Shown: positions 58,001-64,000 of the stretch, in pieces
Layout of the letters: the number at the start of each line of letters is the position of its first letter
Numbering within the stretch: position 1 is the stretch's first letter
Source of the DNA: Pachyseris speciosa
Taxonomy: Eukaryota; Cnidaria; Anthozoa; Scleractinia; Pachyseridae
Assembly (NCBI GenBank): GCA_016490735.1
Contig: JAEMWC010000351.1
Coordinates: 713,501 to 777,500 of the forward strand
Length of the DNA stretch: 64,000 nt
Direction of reading: 5' to 3'
Made by a program: the position numbers and the translations under genes
Notes under the pieces: generated by a model
What the model was told of the DNA's origin: nothing
Seen by the model: the letters and a program-made list of their open reading frames with translations, nothing else
Database searches by the model: none

Positions 58001-61000
58001 GGTCTGCCATGGTGTTTCATTGAACTCCTGTCTTGCTAAAGGCCCTGACCGCTATATGAACAACGTCATTGGAATCCTGTTGCGCTGGAGGGAGGAACAG
58101 GTAGCGCTGGTGGGAGACATCTTGTGGAGTTTTTCTTGATTTCAGTAAAGCATCTGATACGGTTAATCATAAAATCCTGTTAAACAAGCTAGAATATTAT
58201 TGTATAAGAGGAATTGCAAATGACTGGTTTAAATCTTATCTTGATAATCGTCAACAAGTTGTCACAGTAAATAATGTAACTTCAGGGAAATGTAGTATCA
58301 CATGTGGAATTCCACAAGGTTCTGTTCTTGGTCCCCTGCTGTTTCTATTATATATCAATGACTTTCACAATTCCTCAGAACTTTTTGATTTTCATTTATT
58401 TGCAGATGATGCTAATTTATTCTATGAGCATAAAAGTCTCCAAATACTCCAAACTAACATAAACTTAGAATTAACTAACATTCATACCTGGCTTTGTGCC
58501 AACAAACTCTCTTTGAATATAGAAAAATCAAATTTTATACTTTTCCATCCACCTCAAAGAAAATTAAAGGACTCTATGTTTAATCTCCTCTTATGCAATA
58601 AGCAACTGAAAAGAGAGTATTGTATCAAATATCTTGGCATACAAATTGATTCACACCTTAGCTGGAAAAAGCAAGTTGAATTTATAGCTAAAATAATTAG
58701 AAGAAGTATTGGCATTTTATACAAAGTAAGACACTTTGTTGACATAAGCATTTTGGTTAAATTATATTACGCCTTAATCTATCCTTTTTGACTAACGGTA
58801 TTATTGTTTGGGGTAACGCATACGAATCAATTCTTAAACCTGTATTTACACTTCAAAAGAAAGCAATGCGCATTATCACTTTTTCCCAATTCGACACTCA
58901 TTCTGGCCCCTTGTTCAAATCTCTTCAGGTAATTAAGTTCTATGATCTTGTTACCCGGGCTGCGCGCGTCTCGCGCGGCGCCCGGGTCTTAAACTACCGA
59001 CGGTTCTTCTTTTCGTCGTCGAGTATCATCCACAAATGGCACTTCCGGCGTTTCTGCGCAAGCGCTAACTATTTTTAACAACAGTGATGCGTGTTGTCAC
59101 GTATGGGAAAATATCGATTCATCTTGTGGCTTTTGAAGTCTGAACAAACAATATGTTAAGAGAAGTGTCTATGCGAATGTTTGGAAGTTCAACGGCGAGA
59201 AGAAAGTTTTTAACATGAGTAAACTTAACGGCAGATGGACTGCCGTGTTTCCCCGTGTCTGCTTCAGTAGACAGCGAGTAGTCTCTAATTTTGGCGACGG
59301 ATTGTGGGGGCACGTGCGCGCGCGAAGTTGCGAGGAGACGCGACGCGTGGGAAGCGCCAAAAATTAGAGACTACAGACAAAGGGAGTTTGACCTTTCACG
59401 GCCGAGTGATTCGAGTGTAAATCTCATATCAACAGCAAGAATGATGCCTGTTGTCACGTATCGGAAAACGTCGATTCACCTTGTGTTTTTGAAGTCTGAA
59501 CAACTAATATGTTAAGACAAGTGTCTATACGAATGTTTGCAAGTTCAACAGCGAGAAGAAAGTTTTTAACATGACCAAAATTTAACTCCAGATGGACTGC
59601 CGTGTTCTCGTATCCGCTCCATTGAGATGTACATTTTGTTGAATAACTCAAGTACGGGATATCACACACCCCTGAGACTTTGACAGGTAGTTTATTTACT
59701 ATTTTGCCACAATATCTCAATTTCTGGACTTTAATTTTTGAATGATAAGCGATTATATTTTACAAATGTACTAGCGTCCCTTGAAACTGTCCAGAAACGT
59801 TCCTTTCTTGTGTTTCAAATGACCCTGGATTGACGTATTTGTAAACAGTTTCACTCTGCTAATTAATTTTCTACTCACATTTCACCGAGACTCCATTCAC
59901 ATTTATGCGAAAAAATCCAACATCGTTCGATAAGCGTTTCCTTTCTCAAACAATTATCCATCGAAGCGAAAACAAGTGTGCTTAGTGTTTTTTTTTGGAA
60001 TCAATACACTATTTTTATCATCTTGCATAACGATAAACCTCTGTGGCCTAAAGGTCATTGTTCCTGCCTGTGACGCAGCTAACCCGGGTTCGATGTCTTT
60101 TAGTGGTATATATCACGGGCTTTATTTTTTCTGTTTCTCTTTTTCTTGTTCTTTTAGAAATATTTTTTTACAAGTGTTATAATTATTGTGCTCAATGGTT
60201 GAGCTGTATTTTAGAGGAATATATGTTGATAGGGGTCTAAAGAAATAGACTCCAACACAAAATAAACACAATGCGTCCGATGTAAGAAAGACAGACTTCC
60301 CTCTATTCTTTTGTTTAGCACTAAGTTAGGGATACAATACTGTTTTTTGCAAGCCCGGGTTTAGGCTAATTGTAGCCTCTTGTTACATTTTATGTTGCTA
60401 TTTTTATGTAAAAATTTTATGATCAACTCCTTCCTACTACCTTTCATTCCTTCTTCACTAAAGTAATTGATATTCATAAATACAATACTAGATTTGCAGC
60501 AAAACAGTCTTACTATCTTCCCTATGTAAGAACTAACTATGGTAAATTCAACATTCGGTTCATAGGCCCATCTACTTGGAATTCCCTTGACAGTGATATA
60601 AAGTTGTCATCCTTATTTATGTTCAAGAAAAGGTTAAAAGAACAATATCTTGAAGGATATTAGGAAGCGTCTGTAATATTAGATTTGCAAAACTGTTTTG
60701 CACTATCTATAACTTTCACCGTATCTTAATATTTTTGCCATACCCTTTGCTTACCGTACTTTATGTATTATTTTTTAACTCTAGTTTTCTCCTATCTTTT
60801 TTTATAGTATTTTCTCTCTCCATAATCTTATTTTTGCTCACGGTTTGTTACATGTTTGTGTATGTGTGTTTGTATCTGTTTGTGTACCGACCTAAATTAG
60901 CGGTTAAGTTAGCGGTTAGCTCAATGGTAGAGCGCCGGACTACTGTGCGGGAGGTAGCGGGTTCAAACCCCGGCCGGACCAACACTCAGGGTCTTTAAGT

Positions 61001-61003
61001 AAT

Positions 61004-61035
<32 letters not shown>

Positions 61036-63370
61036 TGCAAACGGTTAGACTTTCTAGTCTTCTCGGATAAGGACGATAAACCGTAGGTCCCGTCTCACAA
61101 CACTTGTTCCTAATAATCTGTGGGACGTTAAAGAACCCACACACTGTTCGAAAAGAGTAGGGGACGTACTTCCCGGTGTGGTGGTCTACCTTTCATCTGT
61201 CTTGACATTCAGATGTGGGTTGGGTGGGTGGGTGAGATAAAAAATGGACTGATAGCGGCTGCCAGAGGCGCCTTTAGAGGCTGACGTCGGATCTCACCCT
61301 AGAGAAGAATTGTAAACCGCCATGAAACTATGTGATATGTGCGGTATATAAATCCATTACCATTACCATTACCATTACCATTACCATTTTGTTAAACTGG
61401 CTGCCTGCCCTCTTTAACGTTATGGTTATTTCAGGTAGCCAGTCCCCCATATTTCCACTGATGCATTGGCAGTTTTCAGTAAGCTTTTTAAAGTGATGGT
61501 GCAATAGCGTGACAGTGCCCCTTAAATCCGAAGACGCCGGATTAATTGCTTTAATTGTTATTGTTCTTAGATTGCTGAGCAGATGGTGCAAGAACAGTTG
61601 GGCAAGGAATTGCGTTTAAAAATAAACGATAACGGGACTCGAGATAACGTGTCTGACTATGCACAGTTTTTCTCGAGTGCTGATTTTGGCACGACACACC
61701 TATCCGTTCTTGCGGAAAACGGAGATGCGGTTTCAGTGACAACCACGATCAATAAGTGGTTAGTTTTCTACTGGCCCCGGAGAAGGCCTTGGGTTTACTG
61801 TAGCTTGTCAATAGTTTCTCAGTCTTACCCGGGGAGGGTTGACTTCTGTATAAAATTAACTAGGAAGAGGAGTCGTCACGGGTTCGAACCCCAGACAGCG
61901 CCATACTGACCGGGATCTGAACTCATCGGTAAGGTCATGTTGGCTGTGTGCTCAACACCTGTTTCACCTCAGATGATCGCGTCATTGAGCAGTGACGTTA
62001 AGCGGTTGGCCTTGTCTCCTTCACCCCCACATGTAGAACTTAAAGGGGACGTAAAAGAGCCGGCAAACTGCGAGAAAAGGGTAGAAAACGTATTCCCAGT
62101 GTTGTGGTTTATCCTAACACACCTCAGGGTTGGCAATCTCGCACCCAGAGTCCTCAGGCTCTTTGGCCAGCGGTTAGTCGCCAGGAGAGACTCTGGGATA
62201 ATGGAAAAACATCAAATTTTTTGATTGGCTGGCCCGTAACGGCTTCCATTGTTTTACTTCAGATTTTCTGGGAAAATGGCGGTCCATTATCCCAGTGTCT
62301 CTCGTGGCGACTAACCGCTGGCCAAAGAGCCTGAGGACTCTGGGTACGAGATTGCATGGTTGGGTGAAGGCTGGGCGATCACTTGTCCCCAGAGCCTCCG
62401 TTGGTGGTGGAAGCTTCACAAGAGGTCTTCACTATCGCAGCAATAATACAAGTACGATTTTTACTGATTTATTTTGATGCAATCTCGCTAACGAATTGTT
62501 TCGACTGTACAAAGGGTGCGATGCGCGAAACTATATACAATATAGATCACGCTCTAAATGTCAATCAGAGTTCATAAATCAAAGATAAAAGTCAGTAGTG
62601 TCCGGATGTACGATCCAACAAAACAAATGATACGAAATATTTTCACGACACATGCGTCCCTCCGTGGAGCGGACAAAGGCTGATGAAGAGAGATCAACGT
62701 GGGTGTGGCTTAAGCTTTATTTCACCTCTGAAAGATATTGTTTTTAAATGGGCATAAGGAGTAAAGGTCACCTTAATGCAGCTAGAGACCTTGTCATAAA
62801 ATGTTTACACCTATTACTAGACTTCAAAAGCATCGCCATTATCACAAATCTTTTTTATTTCTTCGCCTGCAACCATAAGCGATACCTTTGGGGCTAAAAA
62901 TATCGGGCACATTCCAACCGGCGCACATCCTAAGCGATACCAAATGCACAATATTTTCCCCTTAGTGAGGTCTGACCGAACCCGCTCCTCTAATATGCGA
63001 TATTTGATACTGCACGTTTTGCGACACGGATGGTCTTAAGCTTGTTTGGTTTTAGGAACCATTTGTAATAGAATAGTAAAATTCTTGGTTTATGAGGTGG
63101 CTGTAAAATAACACTTTTCTTGACACTAGGTTTGGATCCAAATATCGCTCCAGTACCACGGGAATAATCTACAACAATGAGATGGCTGATTTTGATTTTC
63201 CTGACTCGGAGAAAGTGGACGGTATTTCTCCATCTGTTGTTAACAATGCCAGGCCAGGAAAGCGGCCATTCTCGTCCATGTCTCCGGCCATTTTGACAGA
63301 CGACAAAGGTGTAGTGCAATTCGTCATCGGTGCTTCGGGCGGGAAAAGAATTACCACTGCTGTCTCACTG
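30186..63370 (+). CDS. Gamma-glutamyltransferase, six exons, 3' end beyond the window
   Basis: Membrane-anchored ectoenzyme that removes or transfers the gamma-glutamyl group of glutathione; made as one chain and self-cut at a threonine. Exons: 30186-30565, 31264-31462, 31953-32266, 35097-35242, 61571-61755, 63130-63370. All joins keep phase (1, 2, 1, 0, 2) with GT/AG borders. Visible features are an N-terminal membrane segment, the substrate-binding Arg in LDFRETAP, the catalytic Thr in FGTTHLSV, the paired serines in PFSSM and the GASGG loop. The final exon (EPRLHNQL type) is missing from the window and should lie past 64000. Intron 4 is 26.3 kb and full of transposons. No stop or frameshift was seen, so the gene looks functional. 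The start is uncertain: ATG at 30169 would read through an acceptor-like tract, so an upstream exon is possible. Confidence 0.9.
31264..31462 (+). CDS. GGT exon B
   Basis: Acceptor ...GTAAG at 31263. Encodes LSIAVPGEVHGTYRAWKEYG and RLVQPAIDLARDGF, conserved large-subunit helices. Donor GTATGA at 31463, phase 2. Confidence 0.88.
31953..32266 (+). CDS. GGT exon C
   Basis: Acceptor ...TTCCAG at 31952. Encodes the ESFYNGP block, the TTEDLRKYQTVTREPL block and PPPSSGAVLALILNIL. Donor GTGAGA at 32267, phase 1. Confidence 0.9.
32640..32735 (+). repeat. ATC/GTC trinucleotide microsatellite
   Basis: Runs of CATCAT, ATCGTC and ATCATC triplets in GGT intron 3. Confidence 0.85.
32848..33229. mobile_element. 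MITE with GTAAAAGCTCTATTAAG ends
   Basis: Left CCGTAAAAGCTCTATTAAG and right CTTAATAGAGCTTTTACAG are inverted. The arms continue as runs of TATTAAGCCCCCC and its variants. It lies in GGT intron 3. Confidence 0.7.
33766..33920 (+). repeat. (GTAA)n tetranucleotide tract with a TACG core
   Basis: About 38 tetramer units of AAGT with seven ACGT-type variants in the middle. It is the 3' tail of the minus-strand LINE. In the sense of the GGT transcript it is a run of overlapping GTAAGT words, each a consensus 5' splice site. Confidence 0.9.
33766..34640 (-). mobile_element. LINE 3' end (CR1/L2-like) with (TTAC)n tail
   Basis: The minus strand encodes LQLFKAAILPHLTYCSTA, then LERLQERALRMVFNRKSDSYENLL, NLRNAEIIVPRFNT and LGPMLWYKL, the usual C-terminus of CR1/L2/Jockey-group LINEs, ending near 34104. 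A 3' UTR and AATAAAG follow, and then the tail, which is the (TTAC)n microsatellite seen on + as (AAGT)n at 33766-33920. The 5' end is truncated, as expected for target-primed insertion. Confidence 0.82.
35097..35242 (+). CDS. GGT exon D
   Basis: Acceptor ...CTTTTAG at 35096. Encodes [22 protein letters not shown], a hallmark GGT helix. Donor GTGGGT at 35243, phase 0, opening the 26.3-kb intron 4. Confidence 0.9.
35303..35560 (+). mobile_element. Decayed SINE-like repeat
   Basis: Shares words with 61935-62130: CAGATGA near the start, GCGGTTGGCCTTGTC-like, TCACCYCYACAYGTA, TTAAGGGGACGTAAA and CACCTCAGGGTTG-like. The tRNA head is not clear. Confidence 0.5.
35988..36069 (+). repeat. Left terminal inverted repeat of the helicase transposon
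   Basis: 82 bp, the inverse of 53110-53194. Contains CCTGGAGCGAGAGAAAGACC and ends ...CACGTGTCTCCC. Confidence 0.85.
36174..37867 (+). CDS. RecQ-type DNA helicase of the transposon
   Basis: ATP-driven 3'-5' DNA unwinding enzyme. Exon 1 is 36174-36703 and exon 2 is 37003-37867 (donor GTAAGT, acceptor TTTTTAG, phase kept inside the Trp codon). Motifs in order: motif 0 KPKQVQCLEA, Walker A GVLPTGYGKS, DEAHCILEWG (split by the intron), TATAS, then ATVAMGMGVDIP and ETGRAGRDG (motif VI). A cysteine-rich RecQ zinc domain follows (CCSFCESVCDCDNC). About 465 residues, no stop or shift, and it lacks the HRDC and long tails of host RecQ genes. Its place just inside the left inverted repeat argues that it is transposon cargo. 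ATG 36174 was chosen as the first Met in frame. Confidence 0.85.
38013..38344. repeat. Inverted pair of Penelope-like, hammerhead-related fragments
   Basis: Arms of about 120 bp (38013-38140 and 38220-38344) end TTAATTTTCCAGACATG and the inverse. The left arm, read on minus, keeps CTGATGA (38056-38050) and GAAACATGTC (38033-38024), the spacing of hammerheads in Penelope-like elements, but stem II no longer pairs well. The right arm has lost the CTGATGA core. Confidence 0.5.
38359..38547. mobile_element. MITE with TA borders (mariner-like)
   Basis: Inverted ends GTGGACAACCCTCCTAAGTG and CACTTAGGAGGGTTTTCCAC, each bordered by TA. They lie between the two transposon genes. Confidence 0.65.
38681..39685 (-). 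CDS. DUF6589 transposase, last exon
   Basis: 335 residues, open to the stop. Acceptor TTTTTACAG before 39685. Contains TLRYFREKLQRRNV, CFTVEALLQFFGM, IDLLQENRNKSLKKSI and an SSHSHRSTAADE linker. This C-terminal half is typical for the family. Confidence 0.78.
   Translation of the reverse strand, partial: VILKKLYKNSGREQGTLRYFREKLQRRNVTIDVKHYEDCEQLFLRIGKCFTVEALLQFFGMETKDGHITRNRPPCYILDVGDNKRQYYDSVLDKFIDQFLITPPINDHEESSQDFVNNYSVCLLKYYFLFIDFKDAVKEGNGERIATLHKELLSHFRAFPGFNNYAIEMLISIVQNNVFLSEAEAHQSIWASTVNWKGGAGNNIEIDLLQENRNKSLKKSINSMGPNKTDNAINNSSRALGGEDKIGENFDVQIKRAIQSSSHSHRSTAADESIVMADLRVVKPFSRVPNRMHQSFPDIQPDPLVTLDHTELDKWLARHKRNLLLDAPLGLDND
39975..40277 (-). CDS. DUF6589 transposase exon with GDQLT and DWH motifs
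   Basis: Acceptor GATACAG before 40277, donor GTAAGA after 39975. Pro-rich linker, then FGDQLTRVRLAGAKDL and IVDWHTKRSFL, the most diagnostic blocks of DUF6589 proteins. Confidence 0.78.
40366..40620 (+). mobile_element. tRNA-headed SINE, partial
   Basis: tRNA-like A-box GGATAGCTCAAATGGTATAG and B-box AAGTTCAAACCC, then the body ACCAACACTCGGGGTCTTTAA and AGACTTTCTAGTCTTCTCGG shared with the full-length copy at 60903-61388. It is diverged and shortened at the 3' side. Confidence 0.8.
40767..41240 (-). CDS. DUF6589 transposase exon with the LDNID motif
   Basis: Acceptor AATCCAG before 41240, donor GTTTGG after 40767. FVLVLDNIDWEVKVHDMRSD resembles the first acidic strand of an RNase-H-like transposase fold. 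It continues to ERYKIFLGRILCELFPAF. Confidence 0.7.
41605..41946 (-). CDS. DUF6589 transposase, N-terminal exon
   Basis: Acceptor ATTTTCAG before 41946, donor GTGAGA after 41605. Includes ADVCITEEEIMKMFLCKID and FTFEEILAEIRSLCPTVF, ending GNASKK. Confidence 0.68.
42414..44066. mobile_element. 1.65-kb foldback element with GGATC arrays and 9-bp target duplication
   Basis: Arms about 42414-43107 and 43377-44066 are long inverted copies beginning GGCGTCGACAAA, around a loop of about 270 bp. Near each end is a pentanucleotide array (GGATC)n, 42431-42486 and 43991-44050. A 9-bp repeat TCTGTTCTT flanks it (42405-42413 and 44067-44075). No coding capacity. The long arms plus 9-bp duplication suggest a Mutator-like foldback element. 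Confidence 0.85.
44150..44236. mobile_element. 86-bp MITE with GGCCCCAGTTGTTCAAAGAG ends
   Basis: Hairpin of GGCCCCAGTTGTTCAAAGAG with CGCTCTTTGAACAACCGG. Shares its terminal sequence with the MITE at 9967-10226. Confidence 0.75.
44377..44632 (-). CDS. DUF6589 transposase, first coding exon (3' part)
   Basis: CRPCERRVNNFKAFKKTI zinc-module half, then RIKRCIEVSPSAPRAPKS. Donor GTGAGT after 44377. The 5' part of the exon lies at 52941-52788, on the other side of the Harbinger. Confidence 0.68.
44886..46070 (+). CDS. MADF/Myb-like DNA-binding protein of the Harbinger
   Basis: Second Harbinger protein, which helps the transposase bind DNA and enter the nucleus. Exon 1 is 44886-45227 (ATG in AAAATGGCC; acidic N-terminus; basic patch KKKRITKRSS; MADF start DLILRLIDEYEARPCLWD). 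Exon 2 is 45393-46070 (EIFGLQWREISNQLTKLRQIL, FKPTWIFWKPLQFL, a Ser-rich linker, and a C-terminal helix DIIWELQMDMEQ). Donor GTGAGG, acceptor TTATAG, phase 0. The reading frame ends in a run of lysines encoded by about 30 A (46026-46055), likely a slipped A-tract that changed the natural end. Confidence 0.82.
46071..47242. other. Interior non-coding part of the Harbinger
   Basis: Lies between the 3' ends of the two convergent Harbinger genes; AT-rich with no further reading frame. Confidence 0.5.
47243..49999 (-). pseudogene. Harbinger DDE transposase (HARBI1-like)
   Basis: Exon 1 is 49999-49097 and exon 2 is 47621-47243 (donor GTGAGA, acceptor GACTTCAG, codon Arg split correctly). Motifs: an HTH-like region RMGKSTVSYIVREVC (about 125-139), first Asp in CIGAIDGKH (about residue 181), second Asp in YADVGTNGRVSDGG (about 222), and Glu in RRLSENLFGIMANR (exon 2). 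One frameshift near 49262 separates EEGTL from GVPEDQPLPFGKE; otherwise the frame is open to the end. A nuclear enzyme that cuts at TWA targets. Nearly intact, so the insertion is recent. Confidence 0.87.
47645..49090. other. Intron of the Harbinger transposase
   Basis: No coding. Contains a short GGTC/GCAATATTCCCC-type repeat near 48240-48500 and a GTT microsatellite at 49062-49082. Confidence 0.55.
50602..51062 (+). pseudogene. N-terminal fragment of the IS3EU-like transposase
   Basis: MDSSKSYLRHSIELVLNRVN at the start is also present, inverted, in the right arm (52345 leftward). After a one-C shift near 50763 (the right arm has the extra C) the frame continues to a zinc-like CTGC and a helix-turn-helix NFTPEQIARLFCVSTKTIRRR. 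It ends at TGA 51060-51062 or at a donor-like GTTAGT. The integrase core that should follow is absent. Confidence 0.65.
51063..52150. other. Unique centre of the IS3EU-like element
   Basis: AT-rich, no reading frame; probably the relic of a deleted transposase gene. Confidence 0.45.
52788..52941 (-). CDS. DUF6589 transposase, first coding exon (5' part, displaced)
   Basis: Starts ATG at 52941: MSNIRTPKKVYAAS, then SCRLC, a stop/frameshift, and KNLFAKNNRVLLAAAEELYG, ending at the TAA target site. Joined across the Harbinger it leads into the block at 44632. Confidence 0.6.
53110..53194 (-). repeat. Right terminal inverted repeat of the helicase transposon
   Basis: 85 bp, the inverse of 35988-36069, with two extra bases in a GA/TC run. 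The high identity of the two ends despite the many later insertions suggests that the outer element is not very old. Confidence 0.85.
53204..54061. other. Non-coding stretch right of the helicase transposon
   Basis: No gene. 53858-54060 starts GGAGCACTGTCACCGGGATT, which may be another dispersed repeat. Confidence 0.4.
54062..55345 (+). repeat. 72-bp coding minisatellite, about 18 units
   Basis: Each unit encodes 24 residues of the type YGLPPALSVPSVSAAIQPTIQ plus SSV. Units differ at a few positions (IQ/SQ, ALS/TLS, QP/QS). The frame is held through most copies but is broken by a lost C at about 54652 and by TGA at 55097. The unit length is a multiple of three, so copy-number change would keep the frame. 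Confidence 0.93.
57149..57853 (+). pseudogene. BEL/Pao protease-to-RT segment
   Basis: 234-residue open stretch with VDILLGNDYFGL, GEFGVCVQGTPYL, GTETIPRCGGCRCGKCP and LIQNNLEHDESKQCWVTSYPW. These blocks precede the reverse transcriptase in BEL/Pao polyproteins. The upstream frame (56989) and the downstream RT are out of phase. Confidence 0.8.
58131..60665 (+). mobile_element. LINE (CR1/L2/Rex group), 5'-truncated, split by an insertion
   Basis: 58131-58940 encodes reverse-transcriptase blocks in order: FLDFSKASDTVNHKILLNKL, GIPQGSVLGPLLFLLYINDF, FADDANLFYE, NKLSLNIEKSNFILF, and IKYLGIQIDSHLSWK. One shift occurs near 58788. After a 1.42-kb insertion, 60387-60662 resumes with LPTTFHSFFTKVIDIHKYNTRFA and GPSTWNSLDSDIKLSSLFMFKKRLK, then a stop. 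It joins the BEL remnant abruptly at about 58130, as a 5'-truncated insertion would. Confidence 0.87.
58955..60377. mobile_element. Unidentified 1.42-kb insertion with 9-bp target duplication
   Basis: TCTTGTTAC is present at 58946-58954 and 60378-60386, and the LINE frame continues across if the block is removed. The block starts CCGGGCTGCGCGCGTCTCGC and ends AATTGTAGCC, with no clear inverted ends. It contains a diverged direct repeat (59085-59265 and about 59440-59620, shared TTGTCACGTAT, GCGAGAAGAAAGTTTTTAACATG and AGATGGACTGCCGTG). No protein recognised. Confidence 0.75.
60903..61388 (+). mobile_element. Full-length tRNA-headed SINE with (TTACCA)n tail
   Basis: Pol III A-box TTAGCTCAATGGTAGAGCG and B-box GGGTTCAAACCC, then the body (ACCAACACTCAGGGTCTTTAA, AGACTTTCTAGTCTTCTCGG, GGGACGTTAAAGAACCC), the core ATAGCGGCTGCCAGAGGCGCC (61253-61273), and a tail of CCATTA hexamers (61353-61388). 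It sits right after the LINE 3' UTR. Confidence 0.9.
61571..61755 (+). CDS. GGT exon E with the catalytic threonine
   Basis: Acceptor ...TTCTTAG at 61570, phase 0. Encodes the linker between subunits and then FGTTHLSVLAENGDAVS. The first Thr (codon 61691-61693) is the expected autoprocessing site and N-terminus of the small subunit. Donor GTGGTT at 61756, phase 2. Confidence 0.9.
61870..62130 (+). mobile_element. Decayed SINE-like repeat
   Basis: B-box GGGTTCGAACCCC at about 61878, then words shared with 35303-35560 and with the SINE body (AAAGGGGACGTAAAAGAGCC). It lies in GGT intron 5. Confidence 0.6.
62136..62355. mobile_element. 220-bp palindromic MITE
   Basis: Arms of about 75 bp: CAATCTCGCACCCAGAGTCC with GGACTCTGGGTACGAGATTG, continuing through AGGCTCTTTGGCCAGCGGTT and CTCTGGGATAATGG with their inverses. 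Confidence 0.8.
62356..63120. other. Non-coding part of GGT intron 5
   Basis: No supported feature. Confidence 0.5.
63130..63370 (+). CDS. GGT exon F
   Basis: Acceptor ...CACTAG at 63129, completing the split codon. Encodes FGSKYRSSTTGIIYNNEMADF, the paired serines in PFSSM and the GASGG oxyanion loop. Donor GTATGA at 63371, phase 0, the same phase as the terminal exon at 2331. Confidence 0.9.
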
Positions 63371-63420
63371 GTATGAATCACTAATAGATTGAAAATTTTA
63401 GTGATATCACTGTTGGGGAG

Positions 63421-63760
63421 CATGGATGGCGTAGTGGTGAGAGCACCCGTCTCCCACCAATGTGGCCCCGGGTTCGATTCCCGGTGGTGACGCCATAAGT
63501 GGGCTGAGTTTGTGTTGGTTCTCGACCCTCCCTTCTCTGAGGGTTTTTCTCCGGGTACTCCGGTTTTCCTCTCTCAGCGAAAACCAGCATACGGCTTATT
63601 CGTGATGGCCGTAGGCTGTGCTCCAAGGTGCTACATGGACCGTATAGCGGCTGCCAGAGGCGCCTTGTATATGCTTCCGGTTCGACCTTGTTGAGCTGCG
63701 TCCTTGCTGTACTTTGCGAGGACGATTAGCTGGACAGCTACTATTATCAAATAAATTGAT
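63421..63760 (+). mobile_element. tRNA-headed SINE, second family
   Basis: A-box TGGCGTAGTGGTGAGAGCAC and B-box GGGTTCGATTCCC, then CTCCGGGTACTCCGGTTTTC. The core ATAGCGGCTGCCAGAGGCGCC (63648-63668) is identical to that of the SINE at 60903. It ends near an AATAAATTGATTATTG tail. It lies just after the exon F donor. Confidence 0.88.
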
Positions 63761-64000
63761 TATTGAAATGATTTCCCGACATAATGGTATAATCTTTTAC
63801 TAAATCTCTATCTTCTTGCCTTTTATTATTAGTCACTCGACCTGAAGGGCAGGGCCAACCAATCTCGGTCTTATGTTTCAGTTCTCTGGTCATTCGCTAG
63901 AGATGTTTTACGGTAGTCCCGTGTATACCCGTGTCCATCTGCTCAACCATGCTTTAAAATAATTGTACATTTGATTCACCTTTCCTTTCGTTATTTGAGA
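63761..64000. other. Non-coding right edge of the window
   Basis: Intron of GGT, with no supported feature. The terminal exon of the gene is expected further right. Confidence 0.5.

Larger units (their letters stand above)
54062..58130 (+). mobile_element. BEL/Pao retrotransposon remnant (gag, protease, start of RT)
   Basis: 55870-56160 encodes the DUF1759-type gag block (PTFTSLRKDWPEFKAVWKQL, ELKRSVRGEACKRI). 56235-56459 is gag continued. 56660-56760 has the zinc knuckle (CPNKKPCSSCGRKDH), and 56890 starts a protease-like FCDGGSNTTYI. 57149-57853 encodes VDILLGNDYFGL, EELGTETIPRCGGCRCGKCP and the pre-RT region. Frames after 57853 reach LRWREEQVALVGDI and stop at a LINE junction (about 58130). 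Many shifts and stops are present and no LTR was found. The gag N-terminus is expanded by a 72-bp minisatellite. Confidence 0.82.

Noticed and set aside
60735..60998. Hydrophobic 87-residue frame
   Set aside because: T-rich LINE 3' UTR followed by the SINE head.

Overview
The window looks like intron-rich, transposon-saturated DNA from an invertebrate animal. A cnidarian, most likely a reef-building coral or another anthozoan, fits best. The reasons are a spliced animal gene with standard GT/AG junctions, very short gene content, tRNA-headed SINEs, hammerhead-ribozyme repeats, many palindromic MITEs, and a wide mixture of DNA transposons (Harbinger, Crypton, Helitron, helicase-carrying elements) with BEL/Pao and several LINE lineages. 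No prokaryotic operon structure is present. The assignment is by pattern only; no search was run.

The only clear host genes are two tandem gamma-glutamyltransferase (GGT) genes on the + strand. The last coding exon of an upstream GGT copy lies at 2331-2606, directly after a 1.15-kb hexanucleotide array that runs into its splice acceptor. A second GGT gene fills the right half: six exons (30186-30565, 31264-31462, 31953-32266, 35097-35242, 61571-61755, 63130-63370) have matching phases, and its last exon must lie beyond 64000. The 63370 donor (phase 0) pairs in phase with an acceptor like the one at 2331, so the two genes appear to share one architecture.

Between the genes (about 2.6-30 kb) are, in order: a CCAAT-rich MITE and CAT/CAC repeats; a cluster of foldback elements with 9-10 bp target-site duplications (5.2-6.5 kb); two GAGTTA-type palindromic arrays in opposite orientation; a broken RPA-like/OB-fold gene; a tandem tRNA-like repeat; a decayed Helitron (Rep plus PIF1 helicase) split by a TTAA-flanked MITE; a Crypton tyrosine-recombinase pseudogene split by another MITE; and an L1/Tx1-like LINE carrying an inserted dimer of hammerhead-ribozyme repeats (a retrozyme).

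The 26-kb intron 4 of the second GGT gene holds a set of nested transposons. The outermost is a 17.2-kb element (35988-53194) with 82-85 bp terminal inverted repeats and a 9-10 bp target duplication. It encodes a RecQ-type helicase and, converging on it, a DUF6589-type transposase. The transposase gene has itself been hit by a 1.65-kb foldback element and, inside its first coding exon, by a complete Harbinger element (44636-52784, TSD TAA). The Harbinger's right end was then hit by a 2.5-kb element with ~600-bp inverted repeats and a 6-bp target duplication (50211-52757). Downstream are a BEL/Pao remnant with a 72-bp coding minisatellite, a CR1/L2-group LINE, and SINEs of two families that share a tail motif.
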